This document shows, in pieces, positions 43,091 through 52,818 of a stretch of 63,874 nucleotides of DNA. Source of the stretch: Ruminococcaceae bacterium AB4001 (GTDB lineage Bacteria; Bacillota; Clostridia; Saccharofermentanales; Saccharofermentanaceae). The notes below the pieces were generated by a model. That model did not search any database, was not told where the DNA came from, and was given only the letters and a program-made list of their open reading frames with translations. A program made the translations under genes and the position numbers. The DNA lies in the NCBI GenBank assembly GCA_000621765.1, contig JHXJ01000018.1, positions 1-63,874 on the forward strand, given 5' to 3'. Position 1 is the first letter of the stretch, and each line of letters begins with the position of its first letter.

Positions 43091-44998
43091 TTATTTCTTC
43101 CAATAACCAGAAGAATCAAAAGTATAACTGTAACCGTCGATGGTAAATGTCGCATTCTTGGCATACCACCCTGAATCGTCTCCATACCACCAGCCTTTTG
43201 CATCCTGACGCCAGGTAGCCCTGTACTTATATGTCCAGGATCCGTCTTCATTGAGCCAGTAACCGTCACAGAACTCCTTGGCTGCCATTGCGCCATTGGA
43301 TTTGAAGAAGTACCATACTCCTCCGATCTGCTGCCAGCCGGTTACCATAGAGCCGTTGGACTTGAAGTAATACCATTTACCGCTTATCTGCTGCCAGCTT
43401 GTCCTCATGGCACCGTCGTTGCCAAGGTAATACCAGATGCCGCCGAGCTGCTGCCAGTTCTTTTTCATCGCGCCGTCACTGCCGAGATAGTACCAGTAGC
43501 CTTCGATCTTCTGCCAGTCTTTCAGCATCACTCCGTCGCTTCCAAGGTAATACCAGTTGCTGTTAATCTCTTGCCATCCGGTCTGCATTATTCCTTTTTT
43601 ATCGAAGAAATACCATGAGCCGTTTATTTCTTTCCAGCCGGTAACCAGGCTGCTGTCTGAATCGTAGTAATAATACTGTCCGTTTACCAGATCCCAGCCG
43701 GGAGCATGAGCCTTATAGTAGACAGACAGGTTAAGACCCTGCACGTTGTCCCAGAAACAGGCTGTTCCCAGTTGATAAGAATCGCTTGAGACATATTCCG
43801 CTCCGTTGAAAACTGCCGTTACATCCTTTTTGACATCGTCCGGGAAACAGTGCGTCTTATCCGAAGGGACCAGGTTGATGTATAAGCGGTATACCTCTCC
43901 TTCTGCATAAGTATCTACGTATTGAGTTGTGCCGTCGTGTTTTACCCAGCACATAGTGACAACAGTATATCCGGCTTCTCCGGCATTGGTCGTGATGCCG
44001 TCTGTCGTAGGTCTTTCACCCGGCTTAGGAAGAGTAATGTTATTTATTTCTATATGAGTGATCGGAGCTGTGAGCAGAGCATACAGGGTCTTGTTTCCGG
44101 TGATCCTGTCTTCCGGCCTGACAGGCTTCGTATAATCAGGATCTTTATACCAGCCTTCGAAAGTCCAGCCGTCATAGGGCTCTACTGTCTGGAAATAATC
44201 CGACATCCTGCTGTTGCGCGCTACTCCCGATACGGCATTTATCGGCTTTGCATGGCCGTTAAGATCGTAATTGACCTCAAAAGTACTTATCCCAATCCAT
44301 GTGGCTTTGACCGTTGTCGCCTTTGTGATCTTAACCTGTTCACCGGGCAGGTAGTATTCGGAATCGATCTGCCATTTATAAAATTCCTTGCCGGAATCCG
44401 GAGGATTGAAACCGCACTCAGGCAATGTATACAAACCGTTTTCTTCGACAGAAACAGCGCTCATCCTGCCGGAACCGCCATTGGAATCGAAAGAAACATT
44501 GTAGTAGCCGTCAGTCGGAACTTTATAGTAGACGGTAATGTACAGCTGGGACGAATCTCCCCAGAAACAAGCCGTTCCCGGCTGATAAGAATCACTTGTG
44601 ACATATTCTTTTCCGTTAATGGTTACCTTAAGATCATTTTTGACATCAGACGGAAAGGCGTATGAAGATGAAGACGGCAGAAAACAGAAATACAAACGGT
44701 ATGTCTCACCCGCTTCGAACGTGCCGTTAAATTCCGTGGTGCTCTTGTTGACACTCCACATTATGCGGTGCACGGTATATCCTGCCGATGAAGCATTGGT
44801 CGTAATGCCTGCAGTCGTAGCGGTCTTTCCCTTTTCGGGAACGGTAACGCCACTGATCGAAATATTATTGATCGTGGTTATCGCAGCAGCCGCAACGGGA
44901 TCATTACCCAGGATGACCGGGATCACACCAGCAGTTATCACTGCGGCCAGCAAAACTGCAAACGCTTTTCTCACTGTGTTCTTAAAGATAGTCTGCAT
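43091..44998 (-). CDS. Secreted modular protein: duplicated domain, InlB-type repeats, cell-wall-binding repeats
   Basis: 635 residues from ATG 44996-44998 (MQTIFKNTVRKAF), preferred because AGGAGG lies nine bases upstream and overlaps the earlier ATG at 45007. A signal peptide is followed by a ~115-residue unit that occurs twice (near 40-155 and 325-435), recognisable by ITTNASSAGYTV / ITTNAGEAGYTV and SDSYQPGTACFW / SDSYQLGTACFW. Between them are two Listeria-Bacteroides (Flg_new/InlB B-type) repeats (VSFDSNGGSGRMS, VNYDLNGHAKP...GWYKDPDYTKP). The C-terminus has about eight GW...WYYxxxxG repeats. No enzyme motif; a surface adhesin-like role is inferred. Confidence 0.78.
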   Translation of the reverse strand: MQTIFKNTVRKAFAVLLAAVITAGVIPVILGNDPVAAAAITTINNISISGVTVPEKGKTATTAGITTNASSAGYTVHRIMWSVNKSTTEFNGTFEAGETYRLYFCFLPSSSSYAFPSDVKNDLKVTINGKEYVTSDSYQPGTACFWGDSSQLYITVYYKVPTDGYYNVSFDSNGGSGRMSAVSVEENGLYTLPECGFNPPDSGKEFYKWQIDSEYYLPGEQVKITKATTVKATWIGISTFEVNYDLNGHAKPINAVSGVARNSRMSDYFQTVEPYDGWTFEGWYKDPDYTKPVRPEDRITGNKTLYALLTAPITHIEINNITLPKPGERPTTDGITTNAGEAGYTVVTMCWVKHDGTTQYVDTYAEGEVYRLYINLVPSDKTHCFPDDVKKDVTAVFNGAEYVSSDSYQLGTACFWDNVQGLNLSVYYKAHAPGWDLVNGQYYYYDSDSSLVTGWKEINGSWYFFDKKGIMQTGWQEINSNWYYLGSDGVMLKDWQKIEGYWYYLGSDGAMKKNWQQLGGIWYYLGNDGAMRTSWQQISGKWYYFKSNGSMVTGWQQIGGVWYFFKSNGAMAAKEFCDGYWLNEDGSWTYKYRATWRQDAKGWWYGDDSGWYAKNATFTIDGYSYTFDSSGYWKK

Positions 44999-45110
44999 TA
45001 GAAGCATCCTCCTGTCCTTGACGGATATGTAGCATGTGAATGGTTAAATAATCCTTTAACCGTCAAATATATTGTATATATTATCACCTGGCATAACCTT
45101 AACAAGGCGA

Positions 45111-45144
45111 AAAACAAAAACCCGCTTTCACTATCGAAAGCGGG
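45111..45144 (-). terminator. Terminator of the hemolysin III gene
   Basis: CCCGCTTTC (45121-45129) pairs with GAAAGCGGG (45136-45144), followed on the minus strand by TTTTTGTTTT, 30 bases after the stop. Confidence 0.92.
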
Positions 45145-45173
45145 CGAATTGTTCCTTATATATAAAGAAGATA

Positions 45174-45998
45174 TTATCCGAAGAAATAAACGAATCCCAG
45201 AACGTGGAGGACGACACCTGCTATACAGAAGAAGTGCCATACCATGTGGGAGAACTTGAACCTTCTCTTTGAGGGCGCGAAAAAGATACCGACTGTGTAG
45301 ACGATCGCACCGGAAAGAAGGAGCCAGAAGCATACGAGCGATGTGTTCTTATAGAACTCGATGATCCTGAAGATTATTGCCCATCCCATTGCCGCATAGA
45401 TGAAGTAGGTAAAGCCCTTGCCGACCTTTGTGTGGTAAGCGAGCGCGGTAACGAGAACGCCGGCGATAGCCATTGCAGCTTCCAAAGCCCAGAGCACTGC
45501 GCCGGAAATGGGATCTAAGATATTGATGCAGATAGGCGTATAAGCACCTAAGATAGCGAAATAAGCCACACTCCTGTTGACCTTGTTCATGACCCTCTTG
45601 TGAGGCGTGCCATGCTTCATCAGGTGGTATACCGTGGACATGATGAGCGACAGGATCAGTGTGATTATGAAAGCAGATCTGCCGATAACGGACATTACGA
45701 TATGAGCCTGCGAAACGCCCGGTTCAGAAGATACAGCGATATATGTGTTTATGGCTGCGAAAGGGAGAAGTCCCAACAGATAGAGAACAACTACGCCGGA
45801 AGTTATCGAGTTACCGACTTCCTCACCGAAAGTCTCATAGGTCTTGTGAATACCTCTCTGAACGGCGCGCTTGGAGCTTTCAAACCATGTAAGATCCTTC
45901 AGACCTTCCTCGAGGGGGTCCTCTCCGGTTTGCGCGGCATGCTTTTTATCATCGCTTCCCGCAAGCAAAGTTTTCCAGAATTTATTGTTCTTTGCCAT
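45174..45998 (-). CDS. Hemolysin III (PAQR-type) family membrane protein
   Basis: 274 residues. An N-terminal cytoplasmic tail of ~65 residues precedes seven membrane helices. Family motifs are SLIMSTVYHLMKHGT (Ser and His), LGAYTPICIN, and FSHMVWHFFCIAGVVLH (two His) at the end; these His/Asp/Ser residues bind metal in the PAQR superfamily. The function in bacteria is unclear; 'hemolysin' is historical. It is monocistronic with its own terminator. Confidence 0.87.
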   Translation of the reverse strand: MAKNNKFWKTLLAGSDDKKHAAQTGEDPLEEGLKDLTWFESSKRAVQRGIHKTYETFGEEVGNSITSGVVVLYLLGLLPFAAINTYIAVSSEPGVSQAHIVMSVIGRSAFIITLILSLIMSTVYHLMKHGTPHKRVMNKVNRSVAYFAILGAYTPICINILDPISGAVLWALEAAMAIAGVLVTALAYHTKVGKGFTYFIYAAMGWAIIFRIIEFYKNTSLVCFWLLLSGAIVYTVGIFFAPSKRRFKFSHMVWHFFCIAGVVLHVLGFVYFFG

Positions 45999-46095
45999 TG
46001 ATCTGATTCTCCGTCCAGTTATTCAACCGATATATTTTACAAGGAGAACGGTATGTTTTCAACCTTACGAAAATAATAAGGAAACAAACAGACGG

Positions 46096-47106
46096 TTATT
46101 TACCGGTATTTTCGGAAGACGGGGCTCCTAACGGAATCGCCTCATCGCCCGACGGCTTGGGTGCGCCTAAGGGAATGGCCTCATCGCTTTTCGGCTTCGG
46201 AGCTCCAAGGGGGATCGCTTCGTCACTCTTCGGCTTGGGCGCGCCGAGCTCGATAACCTCATCAGTCTTGGGCTTTTCTTCCTTAGCCTGACCGGCTCCG
46301 AGTGCTTCGACCTTCTCCTTTTCGGGCGCTTCAACACCGATATGGACAGGTCTTACAGGAGCTCTTACGCCGGCACGCCTTACGGTACGGCCTTCCTTCA
46401 TGGCAGGCTTTTCCTCAGGTTCGGAAGGCGGAAGCACCTTCTCCTTTTTCTTTTCTTCGGCCAGCTTTTTCTCAAGCTTATTCTTGCGTGTGATATCAGC
46501 GGGTGTCTGCGCTGTGACAGGTGCGCTGATGACCGTGCCGAGAACTTCCGGCTTGTCCGGTGCCTCAGGCGCGGATGAAACGGGCGCAGCCTGGTCCTGT
46601 GTCATGGGGTTGAGCTGCTCGGAAAGATATGCCCTTCTGTAGAAACGGATTATCCTGAATAAGATCGGCCAGATAACCGCAACGGGCAGGATCCAGTAGA
46701 CCACCTTGGATGCGGCGGAATCGCCGAGAAGTCTTGAGAGCGCTGCGAACGGAGCCTGCATTACCGCATAGATGGCTCTTAAGCAGAGGGCTCCGCCGAT
46801 GTGAAGAAGGCTTGCATCGTCACCCTTGATGAGTTCCTGTGCAGGATAGAACCAGAGCGGGAAATAGGCTAAAAGGCCGTAAGCTGCAAGACCCCAGTTG
46901 ATCCATTCCTTTTTCTTGAAAGCCGCGAAAAAAGGCAGGAAGAATATGAAGAACAGAGCATAGAGGACGCTTGCAAAACGTTCGATGAGAGAGAAGTCTC
47001 TCGGGATGATCGCTTCATAAGTGAAATAGAGCGGCTTAAAGCATACGAAAGCAAGCGCTCCCGCGATGAGTCCCAAGAATACACATGTAAAGTAATCTCT
47101 TCTCAT
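46096..47106 (-). CDS. Membrane protein with 13-residue tail repeats, unknown function
   Basis: 336 residues. About four to five membrane helices occupy 1-165 (for example VFLGLIAGALAFVCF and VVYWILPVAVIWPILFRII), followed by a basic/acidic, Pro-rich cytoplasmic tail (KNKLEKKLAEEKKKEKVLPP). The last ~57 residues are four near-identical units of the type SDEAIPLGAPKPK. I do not recognise a family. The ribosome binding site is weak. The tail repeat might be a docking peptide; inference only. Confidence 0.65.
   Translation of the reverse strand: MRRDYFTCVFLGLIAGALAFVCFKPLYFTYEAIIPRDFSLIERFASVLYALFFIFFLPFFAAFKKKEWINWGLAAYGLLAYFPLWFYPAQELIKGDDASLLHIGGALCLRAIYAVMQAPFAALSRLLGDSAASKVVYWILPVAVIWPILFRIIRFYRRAYLSEQLNPMTQDQAAPVSSAPEAPDKPEVLGTVISAPVTAQTPADITRKNKLEKKLAEEKKKEKVLPPSEPEEKPAMKEGRTVRRAGVRAPVRPVHIGVEAPEKEKVEALGAGQAKEEKPKTDEVIELGAPKPKSDEAIPLGAPKPKSDEAIPLGAPKPSGDEAIPLGAPSSENTGK
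46111..46266 (-). repeat. Four 39-bp in-frame tandem repeats
   Basis: Units at 46228-46266, 46189-46227, 46150-46188 and 46111-46149 encode TDEVIELGAPKPK, SDEAIPLGAPKPK, SDEAIPLGAPKPS and GDEAIPLGAPSSE. Copy number may vary between strains by slippage. Confidence 0.88.
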
Positions 47107-47266
47107 ATATCCATAAAAAGCAGTGTTTAGTCCGGGTTCTTCATCCTTGCGGACAAAGAACCTTTCCTATTTTAATACAAAACACATTGATTATAAAATG
47201 CCCTGCTCTTTATGGCTTCCGGACAGTAACATGAAACCGCCCTGGCTTAAGCTATGCCAAAGGGGC

Positions 47267-50077
47267 TTATTCCGGCTGTCCGTCCATTCCCTCAAGAGGT
47301 CTTAAGTACTTAACCTTAAGGGATGTGATCGTGACGCCGCCTGAAGTGAAGTGGGCGCGGAAGACGCAGTTCTTGGTGTACATCATGCACTCGGTCGTCT
47401 TCGTGACAAGCTCACCGTTCGTACCGTTCCAGGTGATAACGCCTACAGGGATGCTCGTAACAAAGAGCGTCATCGGGATCTGCGCAAGTTCGCCCAGGTT
47501 GGAGCGGCCCGTAAACTCAAGAGAGATGTGGCCTGAACGGAGGCTCGTGATGCCGAAAACGAAGTCCTGGCCGCGCGAAGTCTTTGTCTTGCATTCGATT
47601 GTGACTTCATCGTCCAACGTGTAGAAGACATCGGAATCGACTTCAACATCGTCGTCTTCGAAGGGACTGTCAACGTGATTGATAGTTACGGCCTTTCCTT
47701 CAAGACGGTCCATAGCAGGAGTGTTCATAGCAAAGTTCAGGATGTTGATCGCATTCCTCTGGAGCTCTGCACGGGTGATGTTCGTTCCGTCGCCTTCAGT
47801 CAGTTCTTTGTATGTATCAGCTTCAGGAAGATTTTCCTTCTCGACGGTAGTGCATACCATATAGACGTCGTTCTGGGATCTTGCCATGACGGAATGATCT
47901 TCGAGCGAATACTTCTCGGCAAGGGATACTTCCTTGTTGATATATGCCCACCAGTCGGTCATTACGAGACCCTTAAAGCCCCACTGTTCACGGAGGATCA
48001 TGGTGTTCTGGTCGTAGTTGTTGGCGCTGTAGTTGTCATTGATCATGTTGTAGCTTGTCATGACGCTTCTTGCGCCGCCTTCCTTGATCGCGATCTCGAA
48101 AGCGGGAAGGTATATCTCGCGGAGCGCTCTTGATGAAACGCGTGAACTCATGCCGCGTCTGTTGGTCTCACGGTTATTGGCACAGAAGTGCTTGATAACA
48201 GGAGTTACGCCGCTCTTTTCGAGAGCCTTGACCTGAGCTGCAGCCATAAGTCCTGTGAGAAGCGGATCTTCGGAGAAGTACTCGAAGTTACGTCCGTTGA
48301 GAGGATGTCTGTGAATGTTGATGCCGGGACCTAAGAGAGCATCGATCTTGTTGGATAGCATCTCTACGCCGAGATAGGTATAGAGCTCTTCGACGATGTC
48401 AGTATTGAATGTCGAAGCAAGGCATGTTCCGTTCGGAAGCGAGAATGCCTTCTTGCCGGAGTCGAGTCTCATGCCTGAAGGACCGTCGGTGCAGCAGAGC
48501 GTGGGAACGCCAAGCGCCTTGAGCTCTTTGGTGATACCGCCGTATGCAGCAGCAGTTCCGATGGTGACCTTGGGGCTTCCCATTCCCTCGCCTCTGATGA
48601 TGAGGCAGAGATCCTCGTCAGTCAGCTGGGCAACGAATTCTTCTATGGTGTTCTTACCGCTCTTAACGTCAGAAAGCCTGATACCGACATCGCCTGTCTG
48701 GGGGATCTCAGGATTTACGCGCTCCATTCTTGTAGCGAGGTAATCTGTTGTTGCCAGAGGGGTGTCCTCTTCGCCCTTGCTGTATGTTCCGTCACCATTG
48801 GGGATTGCGATGAGACGCTTATATGCCTTGAGCGGAGCTAAAGCCGTGCCGAGTTCTTCGAGCATTCTGTCTTCAGCAAGATCGAAAGAACCGATGGATG
48901 AAGCGGAGATGAAATCACCTCCGAGGAAGAATTCATAAGTACCCTTCTCGAGAACAAAACCTGTTGTGCCGGGATCTGTACGGCCGTCATCGTCAAAGGA
49001 TGCGAATCTTCTGACGGGAGCGGTTATGGTAATGCGCTCACTGCCGCCGGCCGGGATCTCACCGGTCTTAGCAAATCCTGAAAGGACTCTCGAAGGCTTG
49101 GAAAGCTTTCCGTCAGGTGCCTTGCAGTAGAGCATTACTGCCTTCTTGCCCGACAGGCTGCCGGTGTTGTTGACTGTAACGCTTACGGTTACGACATCAT
49201 CCTTTAATTCAAACCCGGGATCAGTCAGATTAAATTCCGTATAGGACAGTCCGAATCCGAAAGGATAGAGAACAGAAGTCTGGTCGAATGTAGAGAAATA
49301 TCTGTAGCCTACGAAAATATCTTCGCGGTAGATATCTTCCTTAAGGTCCTTGCAGAAATTAGCTGTAGAAGCATATTCATCCAGGGACTTTGCGATCGTA
49401 TCGGGAAGGCATCCGGAAGGATTTGCCCTGCCTGAAAGGATGCGCGCAACGCCTGTGCCGCCGGTCATGCCGGCCTGCCATACATAGAGAACGCTCTTGA
49501 TGTCGTACTTTTCGACGAAAGACATGTCGATGATATTGCCGACATTTAAAAGGACAACGGTCTTCTCGAATGCAGAAGAAACTTTGGCGAGCATGTCTTC
49601 TTCGCCGTCGCTTAAGTAGTATGCGCCTTTTTCAGCTGAGTTATCGCGGTCTTCGCCGGCAGTTCTCGCGATCACGATGACCGCTACATCATTGCGTCCG
49701 GAGAGTTTTTCAACAAGTTCTTCAGATACAGGCATCTCGGGCTGTGACCATGCCTCCTTGCCCCAGCCGAGTCCTGCATCAATGGAATTCTCAGAATCCC
49801 ATTTGTCGTATATGTCCATGAGCTCTGTATCAAGATTGATATCAGGGCAGTCATTGAGACCTTCTCTTATGTCCGTAACGTGGTTAACGTTGACCATGCC
49901 GCCGGAGCCTGTTCCGGACTTGTAGTAGTGTGTCTGCATCCTTCCGAAAAGAGCAACGTGCGATCCCTTCTTCAAAGGCAGTACGCCGTTCTTGTTTTCG
50001 AGCATGACGGTACCTTCGCAGGCAGCCTTGATTGCAGCTTCTATATACTCATTCCAGTTAAGGGTCTTCTCAATCAT
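47267..50077 (-). CDS. Glycoside hydrolase family 3 enzyme with swapped domain order
   Basis: 936 residues from ATG 50075-50077 (MIEKTLNWNEYIEAAIKAA), preferred because CGGAGGA precedes it. The usual GH3 order is inverted: the alpha/beta sandwich (GH3_C, AACEGTVMLENKNGVLPLKKG, SGRANPSGCLPDTIA) and an Fn3-like domain come first; the TIM barrel (GH3_N) follows, with GRNFEYFSEDPLLTG, KHFCANNRETNRRG and KGLVMTDWWA, where Asp708 is the predicted nucleophile. This order is known from Ruminococcus albus and Butyrivibrio beta-glucosidases. A ~150-residue C-terminal beta domain follows. No signal peptide, so intracellular cleavage of imported oligosaccharides is likely. Beta-glucosidase is probable, not proven. 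Confidence 0.88.
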   Translation of the reverse strand: MIEKTLNWNEYIEAAIKAACEGTVMLENKNGVLPLKKGSHVALFGRMQTHYYKSGTGSGGMVNVNHVTDIREGLNDCPDINLDTELMDIYDKWDSENSIDAGLGWGKEAWSQPEMPVSEELVEKLSGRNDVAVIVIARTAGEDRDNSAEKGAYYLSDGEEDMLAKVSSAFEKTVVLLNVGNIIDMSFVEKYDIKSVLYVWQAGMTGGTGVARILSGRANPSGCLPDTIAKSLDEYASTANFCKDLKEDIYREDIFVGYRYFSTFDQTSVLYPFGFGLSYTEFNLTDPGFELKDDVVTVSVTVNNTGSLSGKKAVMLYCKAPDGKLSKPSRVLSGFAKTGEIPAGGSERITITAPVRRFASFDDDGRTDPGTTGFVLEKGTYEFFLGGDFISASSIGSFDLAEDRMLEELGTALAPLKAYKRLIAIPNGDGTYSKGEEDTPLATTDYLATRMERVNPEIPQTGDVGIRLSDVKSGKNTIEEFVAQLTDEDLCLIIRGEGMGSPKVTIGTAAAYGGITKELKALGVPTLCCTDGPSGMRLDSGKKAFSLPNGTCLASTFNTDIVEELYTYLGVEMLSNKIDALLGPGINIHRHPLNGRNFEYFSEDPLLTGLMAAAQVKALEKSGVTPVIKHFCANNRETNRRGMSSRVSSRALREIYLPAFEIAIKEGGARSVMTSYNMINDNYSANNYDQNTMILREQWGFKGLVMTDWWAYINKEVSLAEKYSLEDHSVMARSQNDVYMVCTTVEKENLPEADTYKELTEGDGTNITRAELQRNAINILNFAMNTPAMDRLEGKAVTINHVDSPFEDDDVEVDSDVFYTLDDEVTIECKTKTSRGQDFVFGITSLRSGHISLEFTGRSNLGELAQIPMTLFVTSIPVGVITWNGTNGELVTKTTECMMYTKNCVFRAHFTSGGVTITSLKVKYLRPLEGMDGQPE

Positions 50078-50333
50078 CGAAAGGTCCTCCGGGCGCGGAT
50101 TTTTAAAACACCAGAAAGGCGTTACAGCATTGAATATACAGTAATTCAAAACCGGACTACATTATATTACTTAGATTTATCTTATTTTTCTTGTTTTCAA
50201 AACTAACAGGGTGTAAACAAGAGATTAACAATCGGGAATAATGCGGATATTATTATATTTTTGCAAGGTCTGTGATATTTATTTGGGTAATACAGACCTA
50301 TAATCTGCGAAAATAAGACCGGCAAAGGTATAT

Positions 50334-51716
50334 ATGGCTCCGAGAAGAACAGACACAGACATGACAAAGGGTTCCCCGATGTCGATCATACTGAAGTTCA
50401 CGTTTACGCTCCTGCTTGGCAACATCGCGCAGCAGCTCTATAACATCGTGGACACCATTATCGTCGGAAGGTATGTAAATCCTCTGGCACTCGCAGCCGT
50501 AGGCTCCACCGGTACCATCGTTTTCCTCGTCATCGGCACGTCGAACGGCATGGTCACGGGGTTCGCCGTCGTGACGAGCCAGAAGTACGGAGCCATGGAC
50601 AGCAAAGGCGTTAAGGCTTCCGTCACCAACGGTTTCTACCTTGCCATGATCGTGGCCGCGGTCCTGACGACATTAAGCCTCGCTTTTATGAGGCCGCTTC
50701 TCGTGCTGATGAACACGCCGGGTGACATTTTCGAGTACGCGTATCAGTACATCACGACGATATGCTGCGGCATAGTTTTCACGATCTTATATAACCTCTG
50801 TTCGTCTTACATGAGGGCTATCGGAAACAGCCTGATGCCGTTGATATTCCTCATCTGTTCGGCCGCAATGAACGTCTGTCTGGACCTGCTATTCATCATC
50901 AGGTTCGGCTTAGGCACACAGGGCGCGGCGCTTGCAACAGTCATTTCTCAGGCGCTTGCGGTCATCCCGTGCATCATATTCATTTATGCGAAAATGCCCG
51001 CATTAAGGCCTTCCAAAGAAGACTGGAAGATAGACGGCCGGACCATCCGCCAGCAGTTAAAGCTCGGCATTCCGATGGCGATCCAGTACAGCATCACCGC
51101 TTCCGGAACCATGATAATGCAGAGCGCTTTCAACACCTTCGATTCCATTGCCGTAGGCGCCATAACGGCTGCGAGCAAGTTCCAGGGAATAATCACTCAG
51201 GGAATGTTCACGGTCGGCCAGACCATGGCCGCGTTCGTCGGACAGAATTACGGCGCTCGCAACATGAAGAGGATCAAACAAGGCGTAAGCAGCGCTGTGA
51301 AGATCTACATCGTCTATTCGATCATTGCCGCAGTCATCGTGATCTTTGCCCTGCCCCATGTACTGTGGATATTCTTTGACTCTGAAGTAGTCGACGTATC
51401 CCTTTATATCCCGTGGGCGCAGACTTATATCACAGAATGCGCGGTCTGCTATTTCTTCCTCTCAGTGATATTCATTTACAGGAATACGATACAGTCTGTA
51501 GGCTATGCGGGGATCGCCACGCTTTTGGGACTCGTCGAGCTCTGCGCGAGGATGATCACGTCCTTCTATTCGATAAAGGTCCACAACTACTATATCGCTG
51601 TCGCGTCTGACCCGTTCGCATGGATAGCAGCAGGCATCGCCGGCATGGTCATCGCGGCATTCATTTTCAGGAAGATCAGTAAAAAATGGGCCGAAGAAGA
51701 CGCGCTTAAACAGTAA
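50334..51716 (+). CDS. MATE family Na+/H+-coupled exporter
   Basis: 460 residues, 12 predicted membrane helices. MTKGSPMSIILKFTFTLLLGNIAQQLYNIVDTIIVGRYV is the MatE opening (quoted in family terms: GNIAQQLYNIVDTIIVG), and the second half repeats it with FQGIITQGMFTVGQTMAAFVGQN. It exports cationic drugs or metabolites; substrate unknown. It is transcribed toward the lipoprotein gene, with stops six bases apart. Confidence 0.92.
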   Translation: MAPRRTDTDMTKGSPMSIILKFTFTLLLGNIAQQLYNIVDTIIVGRYVNPLALAAVGSTGTIVFLVIGTSNGMVTGFAVVTSQKYGAMDSKGVKASVTNGFYLAMIVAAVLTTLSLAFMRPLLVLMNTPGDIFEYAYQYITTICCGIVFTILYNLCSSYMRAIGNSLMPLIFLICSAAMNVCLDLLFIIRFGLGTQGAALATVISQALAVIPCIIFIYAKMPALRPSKEDWKIDGRTIRQQLKLGIPMAIQYSITASGTMIMQSAFNTFDSIAVGAITAASKFQGIITQGMFTVGQTMAAFVGQNYGARNMKRIKQGVSSAVKIYIVYSIIAAVIVIFALPHVLWIFFDSEVVDVSLYIPWAQTYITECAVCYFFLSVIFIYRNTIQSVGYAGIATLLGLVELCARMITSFYSIKVHNYYIAVASDPFAWIAAGIAGMVIAAFIFRKISKKWAEEDALKQ

Positions 51717-51722
51717 AGCGCC

Positions 51723-52718
51723 TTATCCCTCCGTTGTCTCTGACGTCTCGGAAGTGTTCTCAGTCTCTGATGTTAACGTGTTAAATACATCGAACTCGTA
51801 TCCGATGATCGTATCGTCGTAGTAGTTATAGAACAGGATGCAGTAGAAGCCCTCTTCGATGATATGGTCAGCAGTGTAAGTTATGCGGATCTCGCTGGGA
51901 TACTTGTCGACGATCTTGCCTGACGTGTAAAGGTGCGTCCAGTTCGGGCTTGTCTCATTGGAAACCCTGTAAACGTATTCCCAGATGTAATCGGAAGCAT
52001 TCGGGCTCAGGACAAGGACGATCTCGAAAGTGTCGGTATTGGTGTAACTGTCGGTATACTGGTCCCATCCCTCACCTGTCATGTAGATTCTTTCGACCAT
52101 GTCGAAAAAGCTTCTCATGTAATTGAGATCGGTGTTTTTGTAATCGTAAAGCGGGACGAGGCTATCGGCATTTGCAAGGAGCACCTTGTTCCCAACCTTC
52201 TTGAACTTCAAGGTGAAGACCTGGTCTATGGTGTCGGTAACATCCAAAAGTCTCGAATTGAAATCGCCGGGATTCAGGAAAACATCCCTTTGCAATGTGA
52301 CCTGGTTGTAATCCTTATAGGAGAATGTTACGTCTATCGTGCATTCCTCGCTCCAGAATTCAGTCTTGAAGGTCTCCTTTTCGACCCTGCTCGTGATGGT
52401 GCCCGCGATCATGTTCTCGACCATTTTCTTCTTGTCGGTATTGGAAAGCGAGCCGTCCGCTGACTCCGGGGCCACCGGCATTGCATCGCCGATCAGTTCG
52501 GGCGTTTCGGAACAGTATTCTAAAAGATCTTCGTAATCGCACTCTGCAAGAGCGTCTGTGATCCTGCCAACGGTCTCGACGATGTTCTTCTCGAACTCAA
52601 TGCGGTTTTCTCTCGAGTGTGTCTCAAGAGTAGAGTTCGGATCTGCAGGCAGGCTGCAGGATACGAGCGACATCGTGAAAAACGTGACCAATACTGTTGC
52701 GATTAACTTTTTCCCCAT
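51723..52718 (-). CDS. Uncharacterised lipoprotein
   Basis: 331 residues from ATG 52716-52718 (MGKKLIATVLVTF) with GGAGG upstream. The lipobox is SLVSC (Cys ~21), followed by a Ser/Thr linker. The body is mixed alpha/beta with VSFSYKDYNQVTLQRDVFLN-like strands; no catalytic motif or known family is recognised. The C-terminus is Thr/Glu/Ser-rich (TSETENTSETSETTEG), like linkers in other lipoproteins here. Anchored outside the membrane; role unknown. Confidence 0.7.
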   Translation of the reverse strand: MGKKLIATVLVTFFTMSLVSCSLPADPNSTLETHSRENRIEFEKNIVETVGRITDALAECDYEDLLEYCSETPELIGDAMPVAPESADGSLSNTDKKKMVENMIAGTITSRVEKETFKTEFWSEECTIDVTFSYKDYNQVTLQRDVFLNPGDFNSRLLDVTDTIDQVFTLKFKKVGNKVLLANADSLVPLYDYKNTDLNYMRSFFDMVERIYMTGEGWDQYTDSYTNTDTFEIVLVLSPNASDYIWEYVYRVSNETSPNWTHLYTSGKIVDKYPSEIRITYTADHIIEEGFYCILFYNYYDDTIIGYEFDVFNTLTSETENTSETSETTEG

Positions 52719-52751
52719 CTGAAAACCTCCGGATAAGGACAATTATATACC

Positions 52752-52789
52752 AAAGAAAACCGCTCCCGGAGTTAATGCTCCGGAAGCGG
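52752..52789 (-). terminator. fba terminator
   Basis: CCGCTCCCGGAG (52760-52771) pairs with CTCCGGAAGCGG (52778-52789), then TTTTCTTTG on the minus strand, 30 bases after the fba stop. Confidence 0.92.
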
Positions 52790-52818
52790 CGATATTTACT
52801 TAAGATAAGATGCTAAGA

